A stretch of 14,151 bases of DNA from an uncultured Hyphomicrobiales bacterium (GTDB lineage Bacteria > Pseudomonadota > Alphaproteobacteria > Rhizobiales > CAJQND01), in contig CAJQND010000052.1 in NCBI GenBank assembly GCA_905479595.1, positions 1 to 14,151 of the forward strand, in the 5' to 3' direction. A model generated the notes under the pieces. That model was not told the DNA's origin. It did not search any database and was given only the letters and a program-made list of their open reading frames with translations. Position 1 is the first letter of the stretch. Each line of letters begins with the position of its first letter. This document shows positions 1 through 7,589 of this stretch, piece by piece. Both the position numbers and the translations under genes were made by a program.

Positions 1-83
1 TCGGCGACAAACCGCGCCACCTGATCGCGCAGTATCACATGCTCCTCGCGCAAATACGGGGAAATGATAGCGGATTGGGACAT
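1..83 (-). CDS. Acyl-CoA dehydrogenase-like protein, N-terminus only (runs off the left edge)
   Basis: Only the first 27 codons are present. The leftward ORF opens with ATG at 83-81, preceded by AGGAG about 8 bp upstream. The readable N-terminus includes SPYLREEHVILRDQVARFVA, which resembles the opening helix of acyl-CoA dehydrogenases (a pattern like EEHxxLRxxVRxFV). That family oxidises acyl-CoA thioesters with FAD and passes electrons to ETF. The catalytic glutamate and FAD-binding motifs lie outside the window, so the subfamily and substrate cannot be given. It is in the same orientation as the omp gene at 154-810, with 70 bp between them that can form a stem including its ribosome binding site. 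The family call is an inference from a short stretch. Confidence 0.6.
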   Translation of the reverse strand, partial: MSQSAIISPYLREEHVILRDQVARFVA

Positions 84-88
84 GTGCA

Positions 89-140
89 AGCTCCTGTAGT
101 TTGCCGTTAGCTGGCAATAATATAAATCTTACAGGAAGCT
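89..140 (-). promoter_or_regulatory. Imperfect inverted repeat that could sequester the ribosome binding site of the acyl-CoA dehydrogenase-like gene
   Basis: AGCTCCTGTA at 89-98 pairs with TACAGGAAGCT at 130-140, with one bulged base. In leftward RNA the AGGAG ribosome binding site lies inside the 3' arm. A smaller nested repeat (TTGCC/GGCAA, near 101-118) sits in the loop. No U-run follows, so it does not look like an intrinsic terminator for the upstream omp gene. It may be a structure that limits translation, or chance. Confidence 0.3.
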
Positions 141-153
141 GTCGGGAATGGGT

Positions 154-810
154 CTAAAACTTATATGCCCCACCGAGAGTGAACTGGTTGGCTTTTACCT
201 TTTGGGTCACGCCGCCGAAATTGGGGTCGAGATTGGAGAAGAATTTCCGCTTGCCGTAATCTTTGTACTGGTAATCCAGACGGATCAACCACCCCGGTGT
301 CACCATGAATTCTGCACCGCCACCTAATGTCCAGCCGCTTAAGGTTCTATCATCGCTACCCACATAGCCGGTGGAGAAGGTCTGCTTGTTGGTCATTCCC
401 GTGTAACCGCCAGCTACATAAGGCATGATTGTATCAAACGCCCAACCAGCACGCCCGCGCACCGCCCAGGTGCCACCAATTTTGGTTTTCAGTTTTGACG
501 GTACCGGAAAGCCCGAGAGCTTGGTTTCGCCACCAAAGCCCGCATATCCATCACCTTCAATGCCGAGAACAAGGTTGTCGATCTGGTAGTTGTAGCCGAG
601 ATATGCACCGATCAATCCGCCGCTGGAATTGGTTTTGAAACCTGAAAATAGTTGAGCGGCATCACGGATTTTGGCGTCGGCGTCAAAGTATCCCCCGCCA
701 ATACCCACATAAACGCCCTGCCAGTCTTCAGCCTGCGCACCAGCACCAGCACCAGCCGCACCTAAAGTTGCCGCCAATGCCAATGCGGCAAGTCTTTTTG
801 GATAAATCAT
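154..810 (-). CDS. Outer-membrane beta-barrel protein, Omp25/Omp31-like small porin family
   Basis: The protein has 218 residues. Residues 1-27 are a signal peptide: basic start MIYPKR, an Ala-rich core, and an AQA cleavage site before EDW. The mature part begins with WQGVYVGIGGGY, and alternating aromatic/Gly strands run to a terminal phenylalanine (GGAYKF), the usual Bam-recognition ending of outer-membrane barrels. Length and motifs fit the 8-stranded OmpA-like barrel proteins abundant in Rhizobiales (Omp25/Omp31, 'outer membrane immunogenic protein'). The likely role is envelope structure or small-solute passage; no specific function can be read. The ATG at 810 has GGGA about 9 bp upstream. 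It lies 88 bp downstream of the kinase gene at 899-1834 and probably has its own promoter. The signal peptide contains a perfect triple 6-bp repeat (739-756) encoding Ala-Gly pairs. Confidence 0.85.
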   Translation of the reverse strand: MIYPKRLAALALAATLGAAGAGAGAQAEDWQGVYVGIGGGYFDADAKIRDAAQLFSGFKTNSSGGLIGAYLGYNYQIDNLVLGIEGDGYAGFGGETKLSGFPVPSKLKTKIGGTWAVRGRAGWAFDTIMPYVAGGYTGMTNKQTFSTGYVGSDDRTLSGWTLGGGAEFMVTPGWLIRLDYQYKDYGKRKFFSNLDPNFGGVTQKVKANQFTLGGAYKF

Positions 811-844
811 CGGATATTCCCAGCGTTTTGAACTCGAAGCGTTC

Positions 845-868
845 TACACTTTATGCATTCAGTGTAAA
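845..868 (-). promoter_or_regulatory. Candidate promoter/operator for the outer-membrane protein gene
   Basis: In leftward orientation TTTACA (868-863) could be a -35 box, with a weak -10-like TAGAAC 16 bp downstream. The same place holds an inverted repeat with 6-bp arms, TACACT (845-850) and AGTGTA (861-866), separated by 10 bp centred on the palindrome ATGCAT. The symmetry could be an operator overlapping the promoter. The -10 match is poor, so confidence is low. Confidence 0.35.
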
Positions 869-882
869 GGATTGATTTAATT

Positions 883-900
883 AAATAATATATATTATTT
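883..900. repeat. Perfect 18-bp AT-only palindrome overlapping the operon's last stop codon
   Basis: AAATAATAT is followed directly by its reverse complement ATATTATTT. The palindrome overlaps the TAA stop (901-899) of the last kinase gene. It has no GC pairs, so it would make a weak RNA stem rather than a classical terminator. It could be an AT-rich bendable or UP-like element upstream of the omp promoter. Confidence 0.4.
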
Positions 901-1834
901 ACGTGTTTTTATTAACCGCCAAAAGGTGGGTTTTAAACTCAGGGCTTTCCATCAACGCCTTGCAGCGCTCAAAGCGGCCAGTGGCATAGGCCCAGAAATC
1001 CTCCGCAGGGTTGTCATTGGCATGCTGAATGAGGCCCCACAGGGTCCACAATAAGTCGCACATGGCCTTGTAGATAACCATGCGCCCCATTTCCGCATCG
1101 CTTGGGCCTCCGGTGAAATAGGCATTCATCATCTCGGCGTCCTGAACTGGCGTAAATCCCGCCTCCACAGATAAGTCACCGAGGTCCCACAAGGGATCAT
1201 TCATGCCGGAATATTCCCAATCGATAATCCACATGGTTTCCCCGTCGTCGAGGAAGTTTTCACACAAAGGATCACAATGGCATGGGGCCAGCTTCGCCGG
1301 GTTTGCGTTCAAAGCAGCGCGCACGACTTCTGCTTCTTTCAGCACGTCATGGTAACCATCGGGAAATTCCACTTGCTTGGTTGCCAGAATTTTGAGGTAA
1401 TCGTCGATCATGGCAAACAGCTCGAAACGAAACTCGAACGTCTCGCCACTATTGTGGAGCTGGTGAAATGCGCGCGCGGCACGCGCTGGCGACCCGCTGC
1501 GCGTTGCAAATCCGTCAGGCGTCATGGTTGCAAACCCATCGAGAAACGCGCTCACCATTACCCCGCTTTCGGGGTCTGCATGGATAACTTTCGGGCTGAT
1601 ACCTGCCCGCGCCACTGCTCTGGCATTATGCGCCTCTACAGCACGGTCGATATATTCTTCGGTGCCTTTGCCGGGAAGACGCAGACATAAAACCTCGCTG
1701 CCATGACTGATGCGAAATACTAAATTGGTGAGGCCACCAAGGCGTGTGACTTTGACATCTGCGGCTTGCGCACCCCCAAACAAATCAAGTTTCGCAAGTG
1801 CCGCACGGGCTTCATCAATTGCCTGATCGTCCAT
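899..1834 (-). CDS. Choline-kinase-like phosphotransferase (LicA/APH fold), last gene of the operon
   Basis: This 311-residue protein has the aminoglycoside-phosphotransferase/choline-kinase fold. The nucleotide loop is RLGGLTNLVFRI (31-42), followed by LRLPGKGTEEYIDR (51-64), typical of LicA-type choline kinases. The catalytic Brenner motif is H186-C-D188-PLCE-N193, and the Mg-binding motif is IIDWEYSG with D205. All residues expected for ATP-dependent phosphorylation of a hydroxyl group are present. Choline or a related amino alcohol is the best guess for the substrate, based on family and neighbours. The ATG at 1834 has GAGGGG about 8 bp upstream, within the end of the preceding gene, whose stop lies 3 bp away, so translation is probably coupled. 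It differs clearly from the other kinase at 6706-7578 (HCDPLCEN versus HNDLLPAN), so the two are unlikely to be redundant copies. Other small-molecule kinase roles in the APH superfamily cannot be excluded. Confidence 0.88.
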   Translation of the reverse strand: MDDQAIDEARAALAKLDLFGGAQAADVKVTRLGGLTNLVFRISHGSEVLCLRLPGKGTEEYIDRAVEAHNARAVARAGISPKVIHADPESGVMVSAFLDGFATMTPDGFATRSGSPARAARAFHQLHNSGETFEFRFELFAMIDDYLKILATKQVEFPDGYHDVLKEAEVVRAALNANPAKLAPCHCDPLCENFLDDGETMWIIDWEYSGMNDPLWDLGDLSVEAGFTPVQDAEMMNAYFTGGPSDAEMGRMVIYKAMCDLLWTLWGLIQHANDNPAEDFWAYATGRFERCKALMESPEFKTHLLAVNKNT

Positions 1835-1837
1835 GTT

Positions 1838-4258
1838 TTATCCCCTCAACCGTTGTGCCTTTGGATCATACAATGCGCGCGCCTTGCGGGCTGCAGTGTA
1901 GGATGTGCCAAAGGCTTCAATCTCAAACTCAGTTTCACCAGCAAGTTCTGCTGGTAAATAGCCAAATGCGATCGACACTCCCAGATAGTGGCCAAAGCCC
2001 GCACTCGTCGTGAGCCCGACAACCTCACCCTTGTGCAAAATCGCCTCGCCGCCATGGAACGGGGCAAATCCTTCCACCTGGAAGGTACACAGCTTGCGCA
2101 ATGGTGGCTTGTCTGCTGCTTTGGCCAGGGCGTCACGCCCCAGGAACGCTCCATTATCCAATGCCACGCAAAATCCCAGGCCCGCTTCAAACGGGGTGTA
2201 GTCAGGACCAATTTCTGCCGACCAGTACACATAGGCTTTTTCCAGCCGGCAAGATTCAACCGCCCGGTATCCTGCATTGGCAATGCCGAAGGGTTCACCC
2301 GTCTGCCACAAAAGCTCATAGATATAGGCGGCATATTCCACAGGGATATGCAGCTCCCAGCCAAGTTCGCCCACATATCCGACGCGCGCAGCCAATCCAT
2401 GACCATTGCCAAGCTCAATTTCTGCACAAGACAGGAAGGGCAACGCAGCATTTGAAACATCATCTCTGGTAACACATTCCAAAACCTCGCGCGCTTTCGG
2501 TCCGCATAAATTCAGCACAGCATATGCAGAGGTCACATCGCGCATGGTGACGGAACCATCCAGAGGCAAATGGCTGGAAATCCAGTGCCCGTCGCGCACG
2601 CCAAAACCTGACCCGGTGACCACATAAAACCTATCTTCTGCCACATGCATAATTGTCAGGTCTGCTTCAATACCACCCTTGGTATTGCAGAGCTGTGTAT
2701 AGACACATCGCCCCGGCCCACCAGAAAGATCGTTTGCAGCAAGCGCCTGCAATGCATCAAACGCTCCAGGTCCATAAATTTCAAACTTTGAAAATGACGA
2801 TTGATCAATCAGTGCAACCCGCTCGCGTATCGCCCTCACTTCTTCTCCAACCGGGCCAAACCAGTTCGGCTTGCCTTCAAAGCTCGGTGCATCTTTCGCT
2901 GCCTGCCCGTCTGGAGCAAACCAGTTAGGTCGCTCCCACCCGGATTTCGACCCGTAAACCGCACCGGCCTGCTTCAACCGGTCATATAACGGGCTGCGGC
3001 GCACCCCGCGTGCCGCATCGGCTTCTTCACCCGGCCAGTGGATTTTGTAATAGGCGGCATAGGCCTCAATGGCGCGCTCTTGCAAAAAACCGCTATTGGC
3101 ATGGGTTTTTCCAAAACGCCGCACGTCAAATGCCCACAAATCCATGCCCGGATCACCGTCTATAATCCATGCTGCCATCGCCTCACCGGCACCACCTGAT
3201 GCGGCAATGCCTGCGGTGAACCCACATGCTGTAAAGAAGTTATCGAGTTCCGGCACCAGCCCCATAATGGGTTCCCCATCGGCAGAAACCGGAATAGGGC
3301 CATTGATCACCGTCTGAATGCCGGTTTCGTTGAGAACCGGCAATCTTTCAGCGCATGGCAATGCAAAAAGCTCAAGCCTGTCCATGTTTTCTGCAAACAG
3401 TTCGCGGCCAAAATCAAAAGGCGGGCGGCCATGCCAGCACCCTTTTGTACCGTCTTCCCAGCCACCAATGGCGAAGGCCGCGACATCCGGCTTGAGGTAA
3501 AAATTGTTATCGGGGTCGCGCAAGGTTGGCAGCGATTTATCAAAATCGAGGGTTTTCTCAGTAACAAAATACTGGTGCTCGACCACACCGGCCGCCAACG
3601 ACACCCCTGCCATCTCGCCAATTCGTTTGGCCCACAGGCCAGCGCAATTGACCAACACTTCACAGCCTATGGTTCCGTTATCGGTAACCACCCCAACGAC
3701 CCGGCGGCCGTCGGTCACGATTTCTGTCACCTGCACGCGTTCATTTATCACCGCGCCATTATCACGTGCCGCGCGGGCATAGGCCTGGGTCAGGGCATAG
3801 GGATCGACATACCCGTCTGAGGGTACAAAGGCTGCCCCGACCAGGCCTTTTGTTTCGATATAGGGGAACATTTTCTTGGCTTCAGCCACCGAAACATCAT
3901 GGCACTCAAAACCAAAACTGCGCGCCTGGGTCATGGAACGGCGAATTTCACTCCACCGGTCTTGCGACCCAGCAAGCCTTAAGGAGCCAACTTTCTTCCA
4001 GTCAATGGCAAGACCGGATTCTGCTTCCAACCGATCATAGACAGCCACTGAATTCTGCATGAGCCGCGTGAGGTTTCGCTTGCCGCGCAATTGCCCAACA
4101 AGCCCCGCCGCATGCCATGTGCAGCCTTCGGTAATTTGTCCCTTTTCCAAAAGCAGCACGTCTTTTTCACCGGCAAGCGCCAATTGGTAGGCAACAGAAC
4201 AGCCAATCGCTCCACCGCCAATAATGACGATTTTAGCATGGCGGTCCGCGTTCAGCAT
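1838..4258 (-). CDS. FAD-dependent oxidoreductase with GcvT folate domain (dimethylglycine/sarcosine dehydrogenase-like), paralog B
   Basis: This 806-residue protein has the full dimethylglycine/sarcosine-dehydrogenase architecture. An N-terminal DAO-type FAD domain carries GGGAIG at 14-19, E38 for the FAD ribose, and TWHAAG with H49, the position of covalent 8-alpha-histidyl FAD in the characterised enzymes. A central linker domain (about 381-433) leads to WERPNWFAP (441-449), then a GcvT-like folate domain (about 465-695; GGIEAD with D533, GYVGELGWELH near 627-637) and a GcvT C-terminal barrel. The expected reaction is oxidative N-demethylation of a secondary or tertiary amine, with the methyl carbon captured as methylene-THF and electrons passed to ETF. 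Compared with the upstream paralog it has W267 where the other has Y266, and CRLEKAYVYWSAEI instead of LRLEKGYRAWGSDI. This suggests a different substrate or altered folate handling. The ATG at 4258 overlaps the upstream stop by 7 bp, with GGAG just upstream. Confidence 0.9.
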   Translation of the reverse strand: MLNADRHAKIVIIGGGAIGCSVAYQLALAGEKDVLLLEKGQITEGCTWHAAGLVGQLRGKRNLTRLMQNSVAVYDRLEAESGLAIDWKKVGSLRLAGSQDRWSEIRRSMTQARSFGFECHDVSVAEAKKMFPYIETKGLVGAAFVPSDGYVDPYALTQAYARAARDNGAVINERVQVTEIVTDGRRVVGVVTDNGTIGCEVLVNCAGLWAKRIGEMAGVSLAAGVVEHQYFVTEKTLDFDKSLPTLRDPDNNFYLKPDVAAFAIGGWEDGTKGCWHGRPPFDFGRELFAENMDRLELFALPCAERLPVLNETGIQTVINGPIPVSADGEPIMGLVPELDNFFTACGFTAGIAASGGAGEAMAAWIIDGDPGMDLWAFDVRRFGKTHANSGFLQERAIEAYAAYYKIHWPGEEADAARGVRRSPLYDRLKQAGAVYGSKSGWERPNWFAPDGQAAKDAPSFEGKPNWFGPVGEEVRAIRERVALIDQSSFSKFEIYGPGAFDALQALAANDLSGGPGRCVYTQLCNTKGGIEADLTIMHVAEDRFYVVTGSGFGVRDGHWISSHLPLDGSVTMRDVTSAYAVLNLCGPKAREVLECVTRDDVSNAALPFLSCAEIELGNGHGLAARVGYVGELGWELHIPVEYAAYIYELLWQTGEPFGIANAGYRAVESCRLEKAYVYWSAEIGPDYTPFEAGLGFCVALDNGAFLGRDALAKAADKPPLRKLCTFQVEGFAPFHGGEAILHKGEVVGLTTSAGFGHYLGVSIAFGYLPAELAGETEFEIEAFGTSYTAARKARALYDPKAQRLRG

Positions 4259-6693
4259 TTCACCCGCTCCATCTTTGGATCATAAAGCGGGTCCAGATGC
4301 ACTTCGCAGGCCACTCTCTCACACGCCACTTCAAGCTCGTATTCACCAGATGCGATGAAACCATTGCTGACGCCGTCCGGGTTGCGGATATAGCCGTAAC
4401 CAATAGGCTTTCCGCATGTGTAGCCAAATCCACCAGAGGTCAGATAACCCACGGCTTCGCCATTGCGGAAAATGGTTTCACGGCCAAGCAACACAACATC
4501 GGGGTCATTGACGGTGAACGCTGCAAGACATTTTTTTAACGGCTTGGTTGCGATAGCTTCACAAGCGGCCCGACCCATGAAGTCAATATTGGACCGCAGT
4601 TTTACTGCCCACCCCAGGCCTGCTTCAAAGGGGGAATCATTGGGTGTAATGTCGCTGCCCCAGGCGCGGTACCCTTTTTCAAGGCGCAGGGATTCAATTG
4701 CCCTGTAACCAGCCGGTTGAATACCGTGCTCTGCGCCTGCTTCCATCAACCCTTCATAAACTTCACGCATAGCGGCGATTGGCAGGTGCAACTCCCAGCC
4801 AAGCTCACCCACATAGGTTATGCGCAGGGCACGCACCTTGTGGCCGGCAATGGCAATCTCGCGCATTTGCGCAAAGCCGAACGCAGCGTGCGAAACATCA
4901 TCATCGCTGACGGCAGCGAGCACGTCACGGGCATACGGACCAAACAGAGACAAGGTGCCATATTCTTCAGTTACATCGCGCAAATGCGCATCCATACCTT
5001 CAGGAATATGCTGGTTGATCCAGCTGAAATCATGGGTTCTGAACCCGGTCCCCGTTACAATATAATAAAGGTCATCGGCCAGACGCACCGCCGTAAGATC
5101 GCATTCAATACCGCCGCGTGAATTGAGCATTTGGGTATAGATGATCCGGCCAGGCGGCCGCGCCACATCATTTGCGCAAATCCACCCCAATGCGGCTTCT
5201 GCATCCGGTCCTGAAAGCTCGAACTTGGCGAAGGACGATTGATCGAAGAGAACCACTTTTTCGCGACACGCTTTATGTTCCGCACCCACAGGGCCAAACC
5301 AGTTCTGTCGGCCCATGGAATAGACGTCTTTTGGCTCAACGCCTGCTGGCGCAAACCAATTGGGCCGTTCCCAGCCAAGCTTGGAACCAAAACAGGCACC
5401 AGCGTCTTTTAGATTTTCATAGATCGGCGAGGAAATTTCATCGCGCGCAGAGCTGTATTCTTCGTGTGGAAATACGATGGTGTAATGCTTGCTATAAGCC
5501 TCAAGAGTGCGTTCGCGCACCCACGCATCGCTATGGTGGAGAGAAGAGAAGCGTCTGATATCAACGCTCCAAAGGTCAAGCGGTTGTTCACCTGACATCA
5601 CCCATTCTGCCAGCGTCCACCCTGCTCCACCGCCGGAGGCAATGCCAAAAGCATTAAACCCCGCGCCAACGAAAAATCCGGCAATTTCCGGTGCTTCACC
5701 CATTATGTACGTGCCATCCGGGGTGAAGCTTTCAGGCCCGTTGAGCAATTGCTTGACGCCAGCGGTTTCAAGAGCAGGTACCCGTTCCAACGCATGGGTC
5801 ATGAGCGGTTCGAAATGGTCCCAGTCAGACTCGAGGAGTTGGAACTCGAAATTCTGTGGCAATCCCTGATCCGCCCATGAAATCGGGTTCAGTTCATACC
5901 CTCCCATCACCAACCCGCCGACTTCTTCCTTGAAATAGGTAAACCTGTCGGGGTCGCGCAGGGTCGGAAGGTCAGAGGTAATACCGTCGATTTTTTCTGT
6001 AACCATATATTGGTGCTGCACCGGTTGCAGTGGCACCGAAACGCCCGCCATACGGCCCAACTCCTTGGCCCACATACCGGCACAATTCACAATTTTTTCG
6101 CAAGTTATCCTGCCTTCATTGGTAACCACCGCCGCCACCCGGCCATCTTCAACTTCAATGCCGGTAACCGTGACCCCTTCATGAATTCTCGCCCCGTGCA
6201 TTCTCGCGCCCTTGGCAAGCGATTGGGTAATATCTGACGGTGAAGCCTGGCCATCTGTTGGCATGAATGCAGCGCCCACTAGGTCACTCACATCCATCAG
6301 CGGCCATAAATCTTTCGCCTCTGCCGGGCTCAATAGGTTCATTTCAAGACCAAAACTATGGGCCGTGGTGGCCTGGCGCTTGATCTCAGTCCAACGCTCT
6401 TCATTGCAGGCAAGCCGCAACCCGCCATTTTGTTTCCACCCGGTAGCAAGGCCCGTTTCAGCCTCCAGTTTGGTATAGAGATCAACTGAATATTTCAGCA
6501 CCTGGGTGATCGAGGCCGATGAACGTAACTGGCCGACAAGTCCTGCCGCATGCCATGTCGAACCATTGGTGAGCTGGCCACGCTCCAGCAACACAACATC
6601 GGCACTATGGTCGCGCGCCAAATGATAGGCCGTGGAACAGCCGATGATACCGCCTCCGATAACGACAACCTGAGCGTGGGTTGGAAGTGTCAC
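4252..6693 (-). CDS. FAD-dependent oxidoreductase with GcvT folate domain (dimethylglycine/sarcosine dehydrogenase-like), paralog A
   Basis: This 813-residue protein has the same domain order as its downstream neighbour. The FAD domain has GGGIIG (13-18), E37 and STWHAAG with H48, the likely covalent FAD attachment site. H227 lies in VQHQY and Y266 in GGYE, resembling active-site His and Tyr positions described for Arthrobacter dimethylglycine oxidase (recalled knowledge). A linker domain spans about 378-433 and WERPNWFAP 441-449. The GcvT folate domain has GGIECD with D532, TYVGELGWELH and the canonical LRLEKGYRAWGSDI (669-682), followed by a C-terminal barrel. Predicted role: oxidative demethylation of a dimethyl- or monomethyl-amine substrate with transfer to tetrahydrofolate. 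The start is GTG at 6693: AAGGA lies 8 bp upstream, whereas the ATG at 6702-6700 right after AAGGA meets a stop after three codons. The upstream kinase gene ends 12 bp away. Confidence 0.92.
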   Translation of the reverse strand: MTLPTHAQVVVIGGGIIGCSTAYHLARDHSADVVLLERGQLTNGSTWHAAGLVGQLRSSASITQVLKYSVDLYTKLEAETGLATGWKQNGGLRLACNEERWTEIKRQATTAHSFGLEMNLLSPAEAKDLWPLMDVSDLVGAAFMPTDGQASPSDITQSLAKGARMHGARIHEGVTVTGIEVEDGRVAAVVTNEGRITCEKIVNCAGMWAKELGRMAGVSVPLQPVQHQYMVTEKIDGITSDLPTLRDPDRFTYFKEEVGGLVMGGYELNPISWADQGLPQNFEFQLLESDWDHFEPLMTHALERVPALETAGVKQLLNGPESFTPDGTYIMGEAPEIAGFFVGAGFNAFGIASGGGAGWTLAEWVMSGEQPLDLWSVDIRRFSSLHHSDAWVRERTLEAYSKHYTIVFPHEEYSSARDEISSPIYENLKDAGACFGSKLGWERPNWFAPAGVEPKDVYSMGRQNWFGPVGAEHKACREKVVLFDQSSFAKFELSGPDAEAALGWICANDVARPPGRIIYTQMLNSRGGIECDLTAVRLADDLYYIVTGTGFRTHDFSWINQHIPEGMDAHLRDVTEEYGTLSLFGPYARDVLAAVSDDDVSHAAFGFAQMREIAIAGHKVRALRITYVGELGWELHLPIAAMREVYEGLMEAGAEHGIQPAGYRAIESLRLEKGYRAWGSDITPNDSPFEAGLGWAVKLRSNIDFMGRAACEAIATKPLKKCLAAFTVNDPDVVLLGRETIFRNGEAVGYLTSGGFGYTCGKPIGYGYIRNPDGVSNGFIASGEYELEVACERVACEVHLDPLYDPKMERVKC

Positions 6694-6697
6694 AAGC

Positions 6698-6705
6698 GCA
6701 TTCCT
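6698..6705 (-). promoter_or_regulatory. Ribosome binding site that decides the GTG start of flavoprotein A
   Basis: In leftward RNA AAGGA follows the upstream kinase's stop. An ATG abuts it directly but opens a 3-codon dead-end frame. The GTG at 6693 has proper spacing of about 8 bp and opens the full 813-codon frame, so GTG is the true start. The overlapping mini-ORF could lower initiation slightly. Confidence 0.55.
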
Positions 6706-7578
6706 TTAATATTGACCGCGATAGGTTTCGAGTACGGTTTCAAGGTGGCCGAGGTTTTCATCTGTATAGGCAACATAATCGACGCCCGGCGCATCCAGAT
6801 GAAGCTCTGAAACCATGCTCCACATGGCTTCGCGCAGCAGGGAAGCGCATTTCATCGCCGCATGAGCACGCAGCAACGCGTCATCAGGTTTGCTCTCGAA
6901 ATAAATCTCAAGCAGTTCCCTATCCTGGGCAGGCGTCATCAAAGCGTTGGAGGCAATGCCGGCAAGATCGAACATTGGGGTCGAATACGATGCGTACTCA
7001 AAATCAATGAGCCAGATTTTTTCGCCATCATCGATAAAGTTCGCTGGCAACAGATCATTGTGGGCAAAGATAATCGGTAATGGTGGTTGCACCGCTTCCA
7101 GTTCTTCTGACAATTTCAGATAATCAGCGAGCGCTGAAACCATGCGGCTATTGCCTGCCTTCAGGGTGCGGGCGTAATCGCGGATTACATGAAATACGTG
7201 AAACAATCGCGCTGCACCAGAAACATGGCGCGGCATTTCAGTGTGGAACCGCTTGGCGAGACCCGCAATGCCCGCAATATTCGCGCAGACATCCTCTCCC
7301 CCATAGGTGCGCCCTTCTATGAATTCGACCACCATCACGCCTGGTTGCGTATGCACGACCTGCGGGGCAAACCCTGCAGCAGCCGCCGCCTTTGAAACCA
7401 TAATTTCATTTTCGCGTGACACATGGTGAACCACAAAATCCTCACCAAATCGCACAACATATTTCTTGCCGCCATCTTCAACAGTAAAGCTCTCATTACT
7501 GAGGCCACCCTTCAGGGGCTGCGGGTTGACCGTGTCGGTCCATAACGGCAGTGACTGAATTTTCTCAACATTGCCCAT
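6706..7578 (-). CDS. Choline-kinase-like phosphotransferase (LicA/APH fold), between permease and flavoproteins
   Basis: This is an APH/choline-kinase-fold protein of 290 residues from the chosen ATG (292 from an ATG at 7584). Counting from the longer start, the nucleotide loop is LKGGLSNESF (24-33), then YVVRFG, the Brenner motif H175-N-D177-LLPA-N182, and LIDFEYAS with D194. All catalytic residues are present. The motif HNDLLPAN resembles LicA-type choline kinases more closely than that of the other kinase in this operon. ATP-dependent phosphorylation of an amino alcohol such as choline or a methylated ethanolamine is likely. I prefer ATG 7578 because AGAGGG lies 7 bp before it but only about 1 bp before the ATG at 7584. 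The permease gene ends 11 bp upstream and flavoprotein A begins 12 bp downstream. A kinase next to the transporter could trap the imported substrate. Confidence 0.87.
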   Translation of the reverse strand: MGNVEKIQSLPLWTDTVNPQPLKGGLSNESFTVEDGGKKYVVRFGEDFVVHHVSRENEIMVSKAAAAAGFAPQVVHTQPGVMVVEFIEGRTYGGEDVCANIAGIAGLAKRFHTEMPRHVSGAARLFHVFHVIRDYARTLKAGNSRMVSALADYLKLSEELEAVQPPLPIIFAHNDLLPANFIDDGEKIWLIDFEYASYSTPMFDLAGIASNALMTPAQDRELLEIYFESKPDDALLRAHAAMKCASLLREAMWSMVSELHLDAPGVDYVAYTDENLGHLETVLETYRGQY

Positions 7579-7589
7579 AGGCATTCCCT

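Noticed and set aside
883..900. AT palindrome as an intrinsic terminator of the operon
   Set aside because: No GC pairs in the stem and no distinct U-tract after it. The RNA stem would be too weak, so it is listed only as a palindrome.
1277..1690. 137-codon rightward frame inside the last kinase gene
   Set aside because: Antisense to a gene with an intact catalytic motif; no coherent protein pattern in the translation.
7582..7584. ATG 7584 as start of the kinase after the permease
   Set aside because: The AGAGGG site almost touches this ATG, while the ATG at 7578, two codons later, has normal spacing.
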